From: JAVBME01 sp031552765
GTDB lineage: Bacteria; Bacillota; Negativicutes; Acidaminococcales; JAISLQ01
Direction: 5' to 3'
Length of the DNA stretch: 64,000 bases
NCBI GenBank assembly: GCA_031552765.1
Contig: JAVBME010000019.1
Span: 1 to 64,000 of the forward strand
A program made the translations under genes and the position numbers. Positions within the stretch are counted from its first letter, which is position 1. Each line of letters starts with the position of its first letter. This document shows positions 48,729-57,154 of this stretch, piece after piece. Under the pieces are notes generated by a model. That model was given only the letters and a program-made list of their open reading frames with translations, made no database searches and was not told the origin of the DNA.

Positions 48729-49781
48729 GTGGCGCAAATAAAAATAGACTGTATAACAAAAAAGTTTGGCGATGTGACGGCGGTGGACAATTTTTGCCTC
48801 GACATTGCCGACGGCGAGTTTATTTCCATATTGGGGCCGTCCGGCTGTGGCAAGACTACCATGCTCAGGATGATCGCCGGTTTTGAGAAGGCGACGGCAG
48901 GTGACATTTACATCGGCGACAAGCTGGTGTCTTCGTCGACGAATAAGACCTTCCTCCCGCCGGAAAAGCGCGATATCGGCATGGTATTCCAGTCTTACGC
49001 CGTGTGGCCGCACATGACGGTGTTCGACAACGTGGCCTACCCTTTGAAGATCAAAAAGAAGAGTAAAGAAGAAATCAAGCGCCGCGTGGAAGAAGTGCTG
49101 GAGATGGTGCACTTGTCTCCTTATTCTGCGCGTTACCCGCACCAACTGTCCGGCGGCCAGCAGCAGCGGGTGGCTTTGGGCCGCGCGCTGGTAGCCGAGC
49201 CCGACCTCTTGCTTTTGGACGAGCCGCTTTCGAACCTTGACGCCAAGCTCAGGGAGAGCATGCGTTTTGAGATAAAAGCCTTGCAGGAGAAGATGGGCAT
49301 AACCGTGGTATATGTGACGCATGACCAGGCGGAGGCTATGGCCATGAGCGACAGGATCGTGGTCATGCATGGCGGTGTGGTGCAGCAGATAGACCGGCCG
49401 ATCATGGTATATGAAAACCCGGCCAACCAGATAGTGGCCGATTTTATCGGATTGGTGAATTTTATCGAAGCCGAAGTTGTAGGCGGCAATGTCTGCATGA
49501 CCAACCTGCGCTGCGAAGTGCGGCAGGATACCGGCATAAACGGCCCGGCAGTGGCGGCGGTGCGGCCGGAACACATTTCTATCAGCAAAACGGATGGACA
49601 GGGCGCTATACAGGGAAAACTGGCCCACAAGGTGTACCTCGGGGATTCGGTGGATTACCGGGTGCTGATAGGGACGGAAGAGCTGCGTATTATTGACAAG
49701 ACAGACCATTTTGAAGAGTTTGCCGTTGGCGATGATGTATATATAAACTTTGAACGCCTGCTGCTCTTTCCGAAAAAATAA
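48729..49781 (+). CDS. FbpC/PotA-type ABC ATPase with TOBE domain
   Basis: 350 residues. The ABC domain has Walker A GPSGCGKTT, Q-loop MVFQSYAVWPHMTVFDNVAYPL, signature LSGGQQQRVALGRALV, Walker B LLLLDEPLSNLDAKL and switch VTHDQAEAM. The C-terminal third (about 240-350) is a TOBE regulatory domain with AAVRPEHISI and HKVYLGDSVDYRVLIG. Start GTG 48729 follows AAGGAGA; an in-frame upstream extension lacks a ribosome site. Completes the second binding-protein/permease/ATPase set. Confidence 0.92.
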   Translation: MAQIKIDCITKKFGDVTAVDNFCLDIADGEFISILGPSGCGKTTMLRMIAGFEKATAGDIYIGDKLVSSSTNKTFLPPEKRDIGMVFQSYAVWPHMTVFDNVAYPLKIKKKSKEEIKRRVEEVLEMVHLSPYSARYPHQLSGGQQQRVALGRALVAEPDLLLLDEPLSNLDAKLRESMRFEIKALQEKMGITVVYVTHDQAEAMAMSDRIVVMHGGVVQQIDRPIMVYENPANQIVADFIGLVNFIEAEVVGGNVCMTNLRCEVRQDTGINGPAVAAVRPEHISISKTDGQGAIQGKLAHKVYLGDSVDYRVLIGTEELRIIDKTDHFEEFAVGDDVYINFERLLLFPKK

Positions 49782-49906
49782 TAAGCATATGTTTATAAGC
49801 ATGATTTGTTTTATTTTACAAAAAGTTACTTTTTCCGCCACTGCTTTGCCACATTGCTCCTTTACAATAAGAGTAGACGATCATTTGGCTGGAAGAGGCG
49901 GCATTT

Positions 49907-50209
49907 ATGCTAAAGAAAAGCATGTTGCTGGCGCTGGCGGCGTTTCTTTTGTATACGAGGACTTATACCGAAGATGTAAAGACAAAAATATACGACAAGG
50001 ACGACAACCTGCGCTACACTGTCAGTACGCCGGTAGAAAAGAGCTATTATGTGCCGCCGTGCGATCTTCAGACACTGAATGCCGCTGTCGGTTTTGAGGT
50101 ATATGAGACCAAGTACTTCCGCCTTGTCGGCAAGTATTCGGAGTCGCGCTATGCGGAGAGCGAAAATCTGTCTCAGATAAAGGTATATGAAAAAATAAAA
50201 TGTCTCTGA
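49907..50209 (+). CDS. Small signal-anchored hypothetical protein
   Basis: 100 residues. A short hydrophobic N-terminus (MLKKSMLLALAAFLLYTRTY) could be a signal peptide or anchor. The rest is soluble, Tyr- and Lys-rich, with EDVKTKIYDKDDNLRYTVST and YETKYFRLVGKYSESRYAES and two cysteines (VPPCDL and IKCL). The family is not recognised. It follows the ABC operon by 126 bases with a modest ribosome site (GGAAGAGGCGG). The gap 50210-50391 after it is AT-rich and featureless. Confidence 0.55.
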   Translation: MLKKSMLLALAAFLLYTRTYTEDVKTKIYDKDDNLRYTVSTPVEKSYYVPPCDLQTLNAAVGFEVYETKYFRLVGKYSESRYAESENLSQIKVYEKIKCL

Positions 50210-50391
50210 GGCGGCGAAGCTGCTTTCGGGTCGTTTTTTGCCGATTTTGGCAAATGATTTATTAATAAAACTACTTGTAAAAACACAGTAAAAGTTTTAA
50301 AATTAAATCAAATAAGATTATATTATTTCTCCAAATAGATGTTGCGCAGCTAACGAATACCCGGCGACCACATTAAAAGGAGGTAATAATT

Positions 50392-50811
50392 ATGATTTTT
50401 GATGTCAGTAAAGTAGCAAATGTAGGTATCAGCCACATCATAAGAAAGATGGTGGCCAAAGAGGACACTGCGGAATATTATGGCAGCCACAAGCTGGAAA
50501 CGCTTATTGCTTCGCCTGTCTATGTGGGTATGGTGATAGAGGCTTGCGTGAGCCTGGTGGATGACCGTCTGCCGCCGGGTCTGGTGACTGTAGGCGCCAA
50601 AATGGAATTGACCCATACAGCGCCGGCTAGCCTCGGCATGTATGTGAGCGTGAAGGCCACGGTGAAAGACGCCAATGGCGACCGGGTGATTTTTGAGGTG
50701 GAAATCTCTGATGATGCCGGTGTGACCGGCTATGGCCGGCATGAGCGCGTGGTGGTCAATAAGGACAAACTTATCGAGCGGGCGCGAGCGCGGCTTTTGC
50801 ATAAAACATAA
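50392..50811 (+). CDS. FlK-like hotdog-fold thioesterase
   Basis: 139 residues. A single hotdog domain of the fluoroacetyl-CoA thioesterase (FlK) type: ETLIASPVYVGMVIEACVSLVDDRLPPG carries the conserved Glu in the long helix. GAKMELTHTAPASLGMYVSV holds the conserved His. VIFEVEISDDAG and GYGRHERVVVNKDKL close the fold. It should hydrolyse an acyl-CoA thioester; the physiological substrate is unknown, and such genes are common in anaerobes. Ribosome site AAAGGAGG. Followed by a strong terminator, so it is monocistronic. Confidence 0.85.
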   Translation: MIFDVSKVANVGISHIIRKMVAKEDTAEYYGSHKLETLIASPVYVGMVIEACVSLVDDRLPPGLVTVGAKMELTHTAPASLGMYVSVKATVKDANGDRVIFEVEISDDAGVTGYGRHERVVVNKDKLIERARARLLHKT

Positions 50812-50825
50812 AAACGAAGGCAAGG

Positions 50826-50855
50826 AAAACCCCGGCTATCTTAGCCGGGGTTTTT
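50826..50855 (+). terminator. Intrinsic terminator after the thioesterase gene
   Basis: AAAACCCCGGCTA and AGCCGGGGTTTTT with a short loop. It separates the thioesterase from the TRAP transporter operon. Confidence 0.92.
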
Positions 50856-50935
50856 GTAACATTTAGGCTGTTTGGCTTTTGCAAAAAGCTTTCCAGATTT
50901 GCCCAGGCATACCAAATATCAAAGGAGGGAATGTT

Positions 50936-51937
50936 GTGAAAATGAAAAAAACACTTGCCATCGTAGTCACCATGGTCATGCTGCTGGCTGTAGCGGCTTG
51001 TTCTTCCGGTACGCCGGAGAAAAAGGCCGAGGTCAAACGCTCGGATTATTTCATTACAGTTCTTACCGGTCCTTCCAGCGGTATCTATTTCCCCATAGGC
51101 GGAGCTTTTTCCACGTATATAGGCAGTTTGGGCTACAAGACTTCAGCTACTGCGACGGGCGCCACGGCGGAAAATATCAACGCCCTTTTGTCAGGCCAGG
51201 GCGAGATGGCTATCGCGATGGCCGACTCGGTCATCCAGGCGGTAGAGTCTTTCGGGGCGTACCAGGGCAAGCCTCCCGCCAAGAATTTGCGGGCTATGAT
51301 GGGCTTGTGGCCAAATTATTGCCAGATAGTGACGACTGAAGATTCCGGGATAAAAAAATTTAGCGACCTTAAAGGCAAGCGCGTCGGCGTAGGCGCGCCT
51401 AACTCCGGAGTGGAGCTGAACGCGCGCATGATGTTTGAGGCGCACGGCATGAGCTATAAAGACTGCCGGGTGGATTACCTTAATTACGGCGAAGCGATAG
51501 ACCAGATAAAGAACGGGCAGTGCGACGTAGCTTTTGTTACTTCCGGCCTGGGCAACGCTACGATCATGGAACTGGGCACGACCAAGAAGCTGGCGTTTGT
51601 GCCGGTCGAAGGGGAACCTTTGCAAAAACTTCTGAAGAAATATCCGTTTTATATAGAAGCCAAGATCCCTGCGTCCACTTATAAAACAGATAAAGATACG
51701 ACTACGGCTGCCGTTATGAATATCATGCTGGTGGACATTAAGCTGCCGGCCGATGTGGTCTATGACATTTTGACCAATATCTATTCGGAAAAAGGCCTGG
51801 CCGCCATCCAGGCTTCGCACGCCACGGCCAAGGCAAATATAAGGTTGGATACGGCATTGCGCGGTATTCAGGGCACGTCTGTACCTTTGCATGACGGCGC
51901 GGCAAAATTCTACAAAGAAAAAGGCCTGTTGAAGTAA
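50936..51937 (+). CDS. TAXI-family TRAP transporter solute-binding lipoprotein
   Basis: 333 residues. GTG 50936 follows AAAGGAGGG. A lipobox AVAACSSG places the modified Cys near residue 22. The TAXI signature is clear: ITVLTGPSSGIYFPIGGAFSTYI and ATGATAENINALLSGQGEMAIAMADSV, followed by LKGKRVGVGAPNSGVELNARMMFEAHG. TAXI proteins bind glutamate, other dicarboxylates or small organic acids, and feed fused DctQM permeases. It heads a three-gene operon with a DUF1850 gene and the fused permease. Confidence 0.92.
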   Translation: MKMKKTLAIVVTMVMLLAVAACSSGTPEKKAEVKRSDYFITVLTGPSSGIYFPIGGAFSTYIGSLGYKTSATATGATAENINALLSGQGEMAIAMADSVIQAVESFGAYQGKPPAKNLRAMMGLWPNYCQIVTTEDSGIKKFSDLKGKRVGVGAPNSGVELNARMMFEAHGMSYKDCRVDYLNYGEAIDQIKNGQCDVAFVTSGLGNATIMELGTTKKLAFVPVEGEPLQKLLKKYPFYIEAKIPASTYKTDKDTTTAAVMNIMLVDIKLPADVVYDILTNIYSEKGLAAIQASHATAKANIRLDTALRGIQGTSVPLHDGAAKFYKEKGLLK

Positions 51938-51941
51938 GACC

Positions 51942-52463
51942 ATGCTCAGCCGGCGTGTTTTTTGGCGAGACAGGCGCTTGGCCGCCTTTCTCGCTTTGCT
52001 GGCGTGTGGCGCCGCGCTCTTTTTTTCCTGGCAGGTTTGGTCGCGGCAAAACACGGTATTGCGCATTTATGACTGGAAAACGGGCGCGATATACGCGGAG
52101 TCGCCGGCGCGTCCAGGCGACCGCCTGTCTTTTGGTTGGGTACATTCTCTGGAGAAAATACCATGGAATGAATACTACCATATAAACGACGACTTGGTTA
52201 TTGTGCTTGATGCGATAACTTTTCCCGCTTTTGGCGCCGGTATCCCGGAAAACAAGGGCCGCGTTTGTTATGTGAAAGACGGTCTTATCCATATGGAAGA
52301 GATCGGGCAGGAGTTTTCCGAGCTGGTCTGGCTGAATTCCCATACTGCGACCCGCGAGATCAAGCTGGGCGGCAGACTGGTGGCGGAGGGGCGTAGCCTG
52401 CCTCAGCATACCAGGCTGCGCCTGGTCATAGAAAGGGGGAGTGCGAGTGGCGCCGGAAAATAA
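51942..52463 (+). CDS. DUF1850 protein of the TAXI-TRAP system
   Basis: 173 residues. An N-terminal membrane helix (LAAFLALLACGAALFFSWQVW) anchors an extracytoplasmic domain with RLSFGWVHSLEKIPWNEYYHI, AITFPAFGAGIPE and LNSHTATREIKLGG. The VHSLEK.PW.E.Y pattern is the DUF1850 signature. The family is found almost only between TAXI binding proteins and fused TRAP permeases; its role is not established, and docking or modulation of the binding protein is a plausible guess. It begins 4 bases after the first gene and overlaps the permease start. Confidence 0.88.
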   Translation: MLSRRVFWRDRRLAAFLALLACGAALFFSWQVWSRQNTVLRIYDWKTGAIYAESPARPGDRLSFGWVHSLEKIPWNEYYHINDDLVIVLDAITFPAFGAGIPENKGRVCYVKDGLIHMEEIGQEFSELVWLNSHTATREIKLGGRLVAEGRSLPQHTRLRLVIERGSASGAGK

Positions 52464-54489
52464 TGATTTTAAGGCGGACAAACATGCAGAGGGAGAGGGG
52501 CGCCAGGAGGTCTTTTTGGCGGTTCCGGCTGACGGCGGGCCGCTGACTCAAAAGCAGCAGGAACTGCTGGAAAAATTCGACAAGGAGTCTGTCACGCGCA
52601 ACCTGGCAAGCCCTGCGATGAAAAAGTTTTTTTACATGCTGTGCATAGTGGTTTCACTATACCATTTTATTACTTCACTTGTCGGCACGCCGGTCATACT
52701 AGAGCACCGTTCGCTGCATGTGGCGATGATGCTGGCGCTGGGGTTCATTATGTATCCCTTTGCTTCGAGGAGCAGCCGCAGCACTGTGCCATGGTATGAC
52801 TGGCTGCTTATCGTGCTGTCGGTGTCGGTGGCCGCTTATGTCTGGCTGGATTACCTTGGTATAGTGGAGAGGGCTGGCATGCCTAATGCGGCGGACACGG
52901 TGGCGGCGACAATGCTGGTGCTCTTGGTATTGGAGTCGGCGCGCCGCCTTACCGGCTGGGCGCTGCCGCTTTTGAGTATGGTGTTTATTGCTTATGGGCT
53001 GTTTGGCCGCAATCTGCCGGGCATGTTTGCCCATCGCGGCTATACCTGGGAGCAGCTGGCCAACCACTTTTTCGCCAATACGGAAGGCATTTACGGCAGT
53101 TCGGTCAGCGTGGCCGCCAGCTATATCTTTTTGTTCATCCTGTTTGGCGTGGTCATGAGCAAGTCCGGCATGGGCGCTTTTTTTAACGATGTCGCCATGG
53201 CTTTGGCCGGGCATACCAAGGGCGGGCCGGCCAAGGTAGCGGTGATAGCTTCCGGGCTGCTGGGCTCGATCAACGGCTCGGCGGTGGCCAATGTGGTGAC
53301 CACCGGGGCGTTTACTATACCTTTGATGAAAAAAACCGGATATTCCAAGGAGTTTGCCGGGGCGGTCGAATCCGCCGCTTCGGTGGGCGGGCAGCTTTTG
53401 CCGCCGATCATGGGCGCGGCCGCCTTTATCATGGCGGAAAACCTGGGCGTGCAGTATTCGGTCATAGTGGTGCACGCCGCTATACCGGCGCTTCTTTACT
53501 ACCTCGGGATCATCATCCAGGTGCAACTGCGGGCCTCAAAGAACGGCTTGGTAGGCCTGCCCAGGAAAGAGCTGCCTCGCGTAGGGGAGGTGCTCAAAGA
53601 GAAAGGGCATCTGCTCATCCCGATAGTATTTCTTCTTTACATGCTGTTTTTCTCCGGTACGACAGTATTGTACTCGGCCGTACTGTCTATAATCGTGACA
53701 ATAGCGGTCGCCGCCCTGCGTAAATCCACGCGGATAGGTTTTAAGGAGATTTGCGACGCTTTTGCCGAAGGCGCGAAAGCAACTGTTTCAGTCGCCATAG
53801 CCTGCGCCTGTGTGGGCATCATCGTAGGCGTATCCTCTAAGACCGGCTTTGGCCTGACCATGGCTAATACCATCATCATGATGGGCAGTCAGAACCTTTT
53901 ATTCACTCTGGTCTTTACCATGATCACCTGCATGATATTAGGCATGGGCCTGCCTTCTATCCCCGCCTACATCATCACGGCTGCTATTGCCGCGCCCGCT
54001 CTGGCTAAATTGGGTATACCGGCCATAGCGGCGCACATGTTCGCATTTTATTTTGCCATGTTTGCCAACCTGACGCCGCCAGTCGCGCTGGCCTCTTTCG
54101 CGGCGGCGGGCATATCGGGCGGCGACCCGATGCGGACGGGGTTTGCCTCGGTAAAACTGGCGATAGCCGGGTTTATCGTACCTTATATGTTTATATATTC
54201 ACCGCAGCTTTTGCTGATAAATACTTCTTTTTTGGAGGGACTGCGGGTAAGTGTAGGCGCTTGCATCGGCGTACTGATGATAGGTATCGCGGTGGAAGGG
54301 TACCTGTTTACCAGTGTGAATCTGTTGCTCAGGCTGGTTGCCGTAGTAGGCGCGCTGGCCCTGATCGACAGTAAGGTGGTGTCGGATATCGCCGGCCTTG
54401 GGGTGCTGGCGCTGCTTTTGGGGACACAGTATTTGGCTCTTAAAAAGCGTAGTTTGCCGGTGAAAGCTGAGCGCAGCTATAAAACCTGA
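52447..54489 (+). CDS. TRAP transporter permease, fused DctQ-DctM (TAXI type)
   Basis: 680 residues with about 17 membrane helices: a DctQ-like N-terminal part followed by the DctM domain. Characteristic DctM segments are GSINGSAVANVVTTGAFTIPLMKKTGY, AASVGGQLLPPIMGAAAFIMAE, ILGMGLPSIPAYIITAAIAAPAL, and FANLTPPVALASFAAAGISGGDPMRTGFAS. The fused form is the rule for TAXI systems. It uses the ion gradient to import the compound bound by the lipoprotein. GTG 52447 is 6 bases after GGGGGA; GTG 52441 is also in frame. The C-terminus is followed by a bidirectional terminator. Confidence 0.92.
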   Translation: MAPENNDFKADKHAEGEGRQEVFLAVPADGGPLTQKQQELLEKFDKESVTRNLASPAMKKFFYMLCIVVSLYHFITSLVGTPVILEHRSLHVAMMLALGFIMYPFASRSSRSTVPWYDWLLIVLSVSVAAYVWLDYLGIVERAGMPNAADTVAATMLVLLVLESARRLTGWALPLLSMVFIAYGLFGRNLPGMFAHRGYTWEQLANHFFANTEGIYGSSVSVAASYIFLFILFGVVMSKSGMGAFFNDVAMALAGHTKGGPAKVAVIASGLLGSINGSAVANVVTTGAFTIPLMKKTGYSKEFAGAVESAASVGGQLLPPIMGAAAFIMAENLGVQYSVIVVHAAIPALLYYLGIIIQVQLRASKNGLVGLPRKELPRVGEVLKEKGHLLIPIVFLLYMLFFSGTTVLYSAVLSIIVTIAVAALRKSTRIGFKEICDAFAEGAKATVSVAIACACVGIIVGVSSKTGFGLTMANTIIMMGSQNLLFTLVFTMITCMILGMGLPSIPAYIITAAIAAPALAKLGIPAIAAHMFAFYFAMFANLTPPVALASFAAAGISGGDPMRTGFASVKLAIAGFIVPYMFIYSPQLLLINTSFLEGLRVSVGACIGVLMIGIAVEGYLFTSVNLLLRLVAVVGALALIDSKVVSDIAGLGVLALLLGTQYLALKKRSLPVKAERSYKT

Positions 54490-54497
54490 ACAGATGT

Positions 54498-54533
54498 CAA
54501 AAAATCCTCCAAAACATAGTTTTGGGGGATTTT
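54498..54533. terminator. Bidirectional terminator after the TRAP operon
   Basis: CAAAAAATCCTCCAAAAC pairs with GTTTTGGGGGATTTTG (one G-T mismatch), with A-run and T-run sides. It serves the TRAP operon and the convergent exported-protein gene. Confidence 0.82.
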
Positions 54534-54548
54534 GTTTGTGAAGTGGTT

Positions 54549-55166
54549 TTATTTGGCTGGCTGGGTTTGTTGTTTTTCGCCTTCGGCCCGTTTGTCCGGA
54601 ACAGCTGCCGGTTGGGCCGGCTGCTGGGCTGCCGGCGCGGTGGCCAGCTTCAAAAGGTCGGCCCATTCTTTTACCGCTTCGGCCGGGATGGTGTAAGTGC
54701 CGCTGCCTTTGAGGAAGTTGACTTTTACCGCCAGGGCCTCGCCTTTTTCAATAGCGGCCAGGGTCATGGGCGGTAGTTGTTTGGGGCCGGTGCGGGAGGT
54801 GGGGACCGACGAATAGCCGATACCGCTGATGATATATGGTGTGAGAGGTATTTCGTTTACATAGCGCGGGCTGACCTGCACTATCATGGCGTCGCCAAGC
54901 GTGTTGCCGCGCTCCAGAGTGAAGTTCAAAAGGAAATAGGTTTGTACTTCCGCTGGTTTTCCCGGTACCGCTTTATATTTTTTGATCAGCGCTATTGAGT
55001 GCATGTTGTGCTGGGCGTCGGAGAAGGTGTATTTGCTGGTATAGGTTTGTTCGCCGGTGAACGGCTCGACGCTGGTTTCTATCTGGGCGCAGGCTGCTCC
55101 GGCAAAAGAGAGGGTGAGGGTGAAAACCAGCGCCAGAATGGCATTTTTAGCAAAAGATTTATTCAT
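54549..55166 (-). CDS. Exported protein with Pro/Ala/Gln-rich tail
   Basis: 205 residues. Signal peptide (about 1-27, ending GAACA) followed by a compact beta-rich domain: EPFTGEQTYTSKYTF, NMHSIALIKKYKAVPG, VQTYFLLNFTLERG, MIVQVSPRYVNEIPLTPYI, ALAVKVNFLKGSGTYTIP and KEWADLLKLA. A low-complexity PAAQQPAQPAAVPDKRAEGE tail ends the chain. No catalytic motif. A weak resemblance in layout to the exported protein at 5129-5674 is noted. Ribosome site AGGAGG before ATG 55166. Function unknown. Confidence 0.65.
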   Translation of the reverse strand: MNKSFAKNAILALVFTLTLSFAGAACAQIETSVEPFTGEQTYTSKYTFSDAQHNMHSIALIKKYKAVPGKPAEVQTYFLLNFTLERGNTLGDAMIVQVSPRYVNEIPLTPYIISGIGYSSVPTSRTGPKQLPPMTLAAIEKGEALAVKVNFLKGSGTYTIPAEAVKEWADLLKLATAPAAQQPAQPAAVPDKRAEGEKQQTQPAK

Positions 55167-55294
55167 GGGTTACCTCCTGAGTGAAAAATGATTATAACTA
55201 ATTATCCGTCAAGCGGCGGATAAAATCAAGTAGCTTTAAATAAACCGCGCGGCATGGTAAAGTATAGATATAAATAAAAAAGCGGGGTGGCCGT

Positions 55295-55867
55295 ATGCAG
55301 CCTGTAAGATGCCCATGGGCGGGTGAGGAGCAGATATACCAGGATTATCACGATAAAGAGTGGGGGCGGCCTTTGCACGACGATTTGGCGCTGTTTGAGT
55401 TCTTGCTGCTGGAGGGGATGCAGGCCGGGCTGAGCTGGATAACCGTACTGAAAAAACGGGAGAATTTCCGTCGCGCTTTTGACGGTTTTTGCCCGGAGAA
55501 GATAGCCGCCTACAGTGAAGAAGACGCGGCGCGGCTGATGGCTGATGCCGGGATAATAAGAAACCGCCTCAAGATAGCGGCCGCTATCGGCAATGCCCAA
55601 GCTTATTTGCAGGTGAAAGAGGAATTCGGTAGTTTTGACAGCTATATCTGGCAGTTTACCGGCGGGCGGACTATAGTGAATAAATGGCGCGACATCAAGG
55701 ATGTGCCGGCTGAGACGGCCGAGGCGAAAGCCATGAGCAAAGACCTGAAAAAGCGCGGCTTTAAATTTGTCGGGCCAACCATTTGTTATGCTTTTATGCA
55801 GGCGGTGGGCATGGTGAACGACCATCTGGCCGATTGCTTTGTTTATGAGGAGGTAGGCCGTGCTTAA
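55295..55867 (+). CDS. tag: DNA-3-methyladenine glycosylase I
   Basis: 190 residues. It excises 3-methyladenine from DNA. The family zinc ligands are in place: RCPWAG (Cys), YHDKEWGRP (His) and VNDHLADCF (His and Cys). LLLEGMQAGLSWITVLKKRE and IIRNRLKIAAAIGNA, with VNKWRDIKDVPA, complete the Tag signature. It is the second alkylation-repair glycosylase in the window, after the HhH-GPD protein at 29389. Its last 8 bases overlap the start of the next gene, which suggests cotranscription rather than shared function. Confidence 0.94.
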   Translation: MQPVRCPWAGEEQIYQDYHDKEWGRPLHDDLALFEFLLLEGMQAGLSWITVLKKRENFRRAFDGFCPEKIAAYSEEDAARLMADAGIIRNRLKIAAAIGNAQAYLQVKEEFGSFDSYIWQFTGGRTIVNKWRDIKDVPAETAEAKAMSKDLKKRGFKFVGPTICYAFMQAVGMVNDHLADCFVYEEVGRA

Positions 55868-57038
55868 AAGCGTTTTGAGCCCTTATAAAAGCAAGATAGC
55901 AGACTGCCGGGAGGAATTTTCCCCGTCCGAGGCCGCAGCCGTGCGGCGTTTTCACGAGAGTTTCCCCGGTTACGGGGTGACGCCGCTGGTGGAGCTGCCG
56001 GCTTTGGCCGGGGCGCTGGGCATAGGGTCGGTATGCGTAAAGGATGAATCGAAACGTTTTTCGCTCAACGCTTTTAAAGCGCTGGGGGCGTCCTATGCTA
56101 TTGCCCGCCTGTTGGCGGAGAAAACAGGCCTCGGGCAAGAGGATTTGAGCTATGATAAGCTGATCGGCAGCGGGCAGGAAGGGCTGACTTTTGCCACAAC
56201 GACCGACGGCAACCACGGCCGCGGCGTGGCCTGGACGGCCAAACTGCTGGGGCAAAAAGCGGTTGTCAATATGCCAAAAGGTACGGTGCGCCAGCGGGTA
56301 GAGGCGATAGAGGCGCTGGGAGCGCGAGTGACTGTGTCTGACATGAACTATGACGATACTGTGCGCTACACTGCCGCTGAGGCGGCAAAAAACGGCTGGC
56401 TGGTGGTACAGGATACCGCCTGGCCCGGCTATGAAAAGATACCGCTTTGGATAATGAAAGGCTATGCCACCATGGCCGCCGAAGCGCTGGCACAACTGGC
56501 CGAGCCGCCTACCCATGTATTTTTGCAGGCAGGGGTGGGATCAATGGCGGCTGCTGTGCTGGCAGCGTTGCTGGAAGGCTGCGACAAGCCGCCATGTTTT
56601 ATACTCGTGGAGGCGCGCCAGGCGGACTGCTTTTTCCGTACGGCTGAAAAAGCGCTCGAACAGACGCTGGCTGTGGGCGGCGACCTTGATACTATCATGG
56701 CGGGTCTGGCTTGCGGTGAGGCGAATATACTAGCCTGGCCGCTTCTCAGGAATTACTGTACGGCTTACCTGTCGCTCGGCAATGAAATAGCCGCTGCCGG
56801 TATGCGTATTTTAGGCGCGCCCCTGTCCGGCGATGCTCGGGTGATAGCCGGCGAGTCGGGCGCAGTCGGCGTAGGGGCGCTCTATTCCCTGCTGCAAGGG
56901 CCATATGGCGAAGTGCGGGAGCGGCTCGGCCTTGGGCCATCTTCGCGCGTGCTGCTTTTTAGTACCGAAGGCGCGACAGATGAGGCAAATTACCGCAAAG
57001 TGGTCTGGGAAGGAAAGTATCCGCTGGAAAGTATATAG
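55860..57038 (+). CDS. dpaL: Diaminopropionate ammonia-lyase
   Basis: 392 residues, a fold type II PLP enzyme that converts 2,3-diaminopropionate to pyruvate and ammonia. The PLP lysine lies in RFSLNAFKALGASYA (Lys73); TTDGNHGRGVAWTA is the substrate-carboxylate/phosphate loop, and FLQAGVGSMAAAVLA the glycine-rich PLP phosphate loop. The N-terminal CREEFSPSEAAAVRRFHESFPGYGVTPLVEL (in two parts) and C-terminal STEGATDEANYRKVVW are typical of YgeX/DpaL. GTG 55860 follows GAGGAGGT and lies inside the end of tag. Catabolic. Confidence 0.9.
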   Translation: MLKSVLSPYKSKIADCREEFSPSEAAAVRRFHESFPGYGVTPLVELPALAGALGIGSVCVKDESKRFSLNAFKALGASYAIARLLAEKTGLGQEDLSYDKLIGSGQEGLTFATTTDGNHGRGVAWTAKLLGQKAVVNMPKGTVRQRVEAIEALGARVTVSDMNYDDTVRYTAAEAAKNGWLVVQDTAWPGYEKIPLWIMKGYATMAAEALAQLAEPPTHVFLQAGVGSMAAAVLAALLEGCDKPPCFILVEARQADCFFRTAEKALEQTLAVGGDLDTIMAGLACGEANILAWPLLRNYCTAYLSLGNEIAAAGMRILGAPLSGDARVIAGESGAVGVGALYSLLQGPYGEVRERLGLGPSSRVLLFSTEGATDEANYRKVVWEGKYPLESI

Positions 57039-57154
57039 GAGTATTTGGGCTGTATACGGGTTTTGTGAGCAGGTAAGGATAGCACTGCCCGGTTCTTATG
57101 GGAATAATATAGATGTTATTTATGTAAATAGAAAATTTTTTGGAGGTTTGCTGC

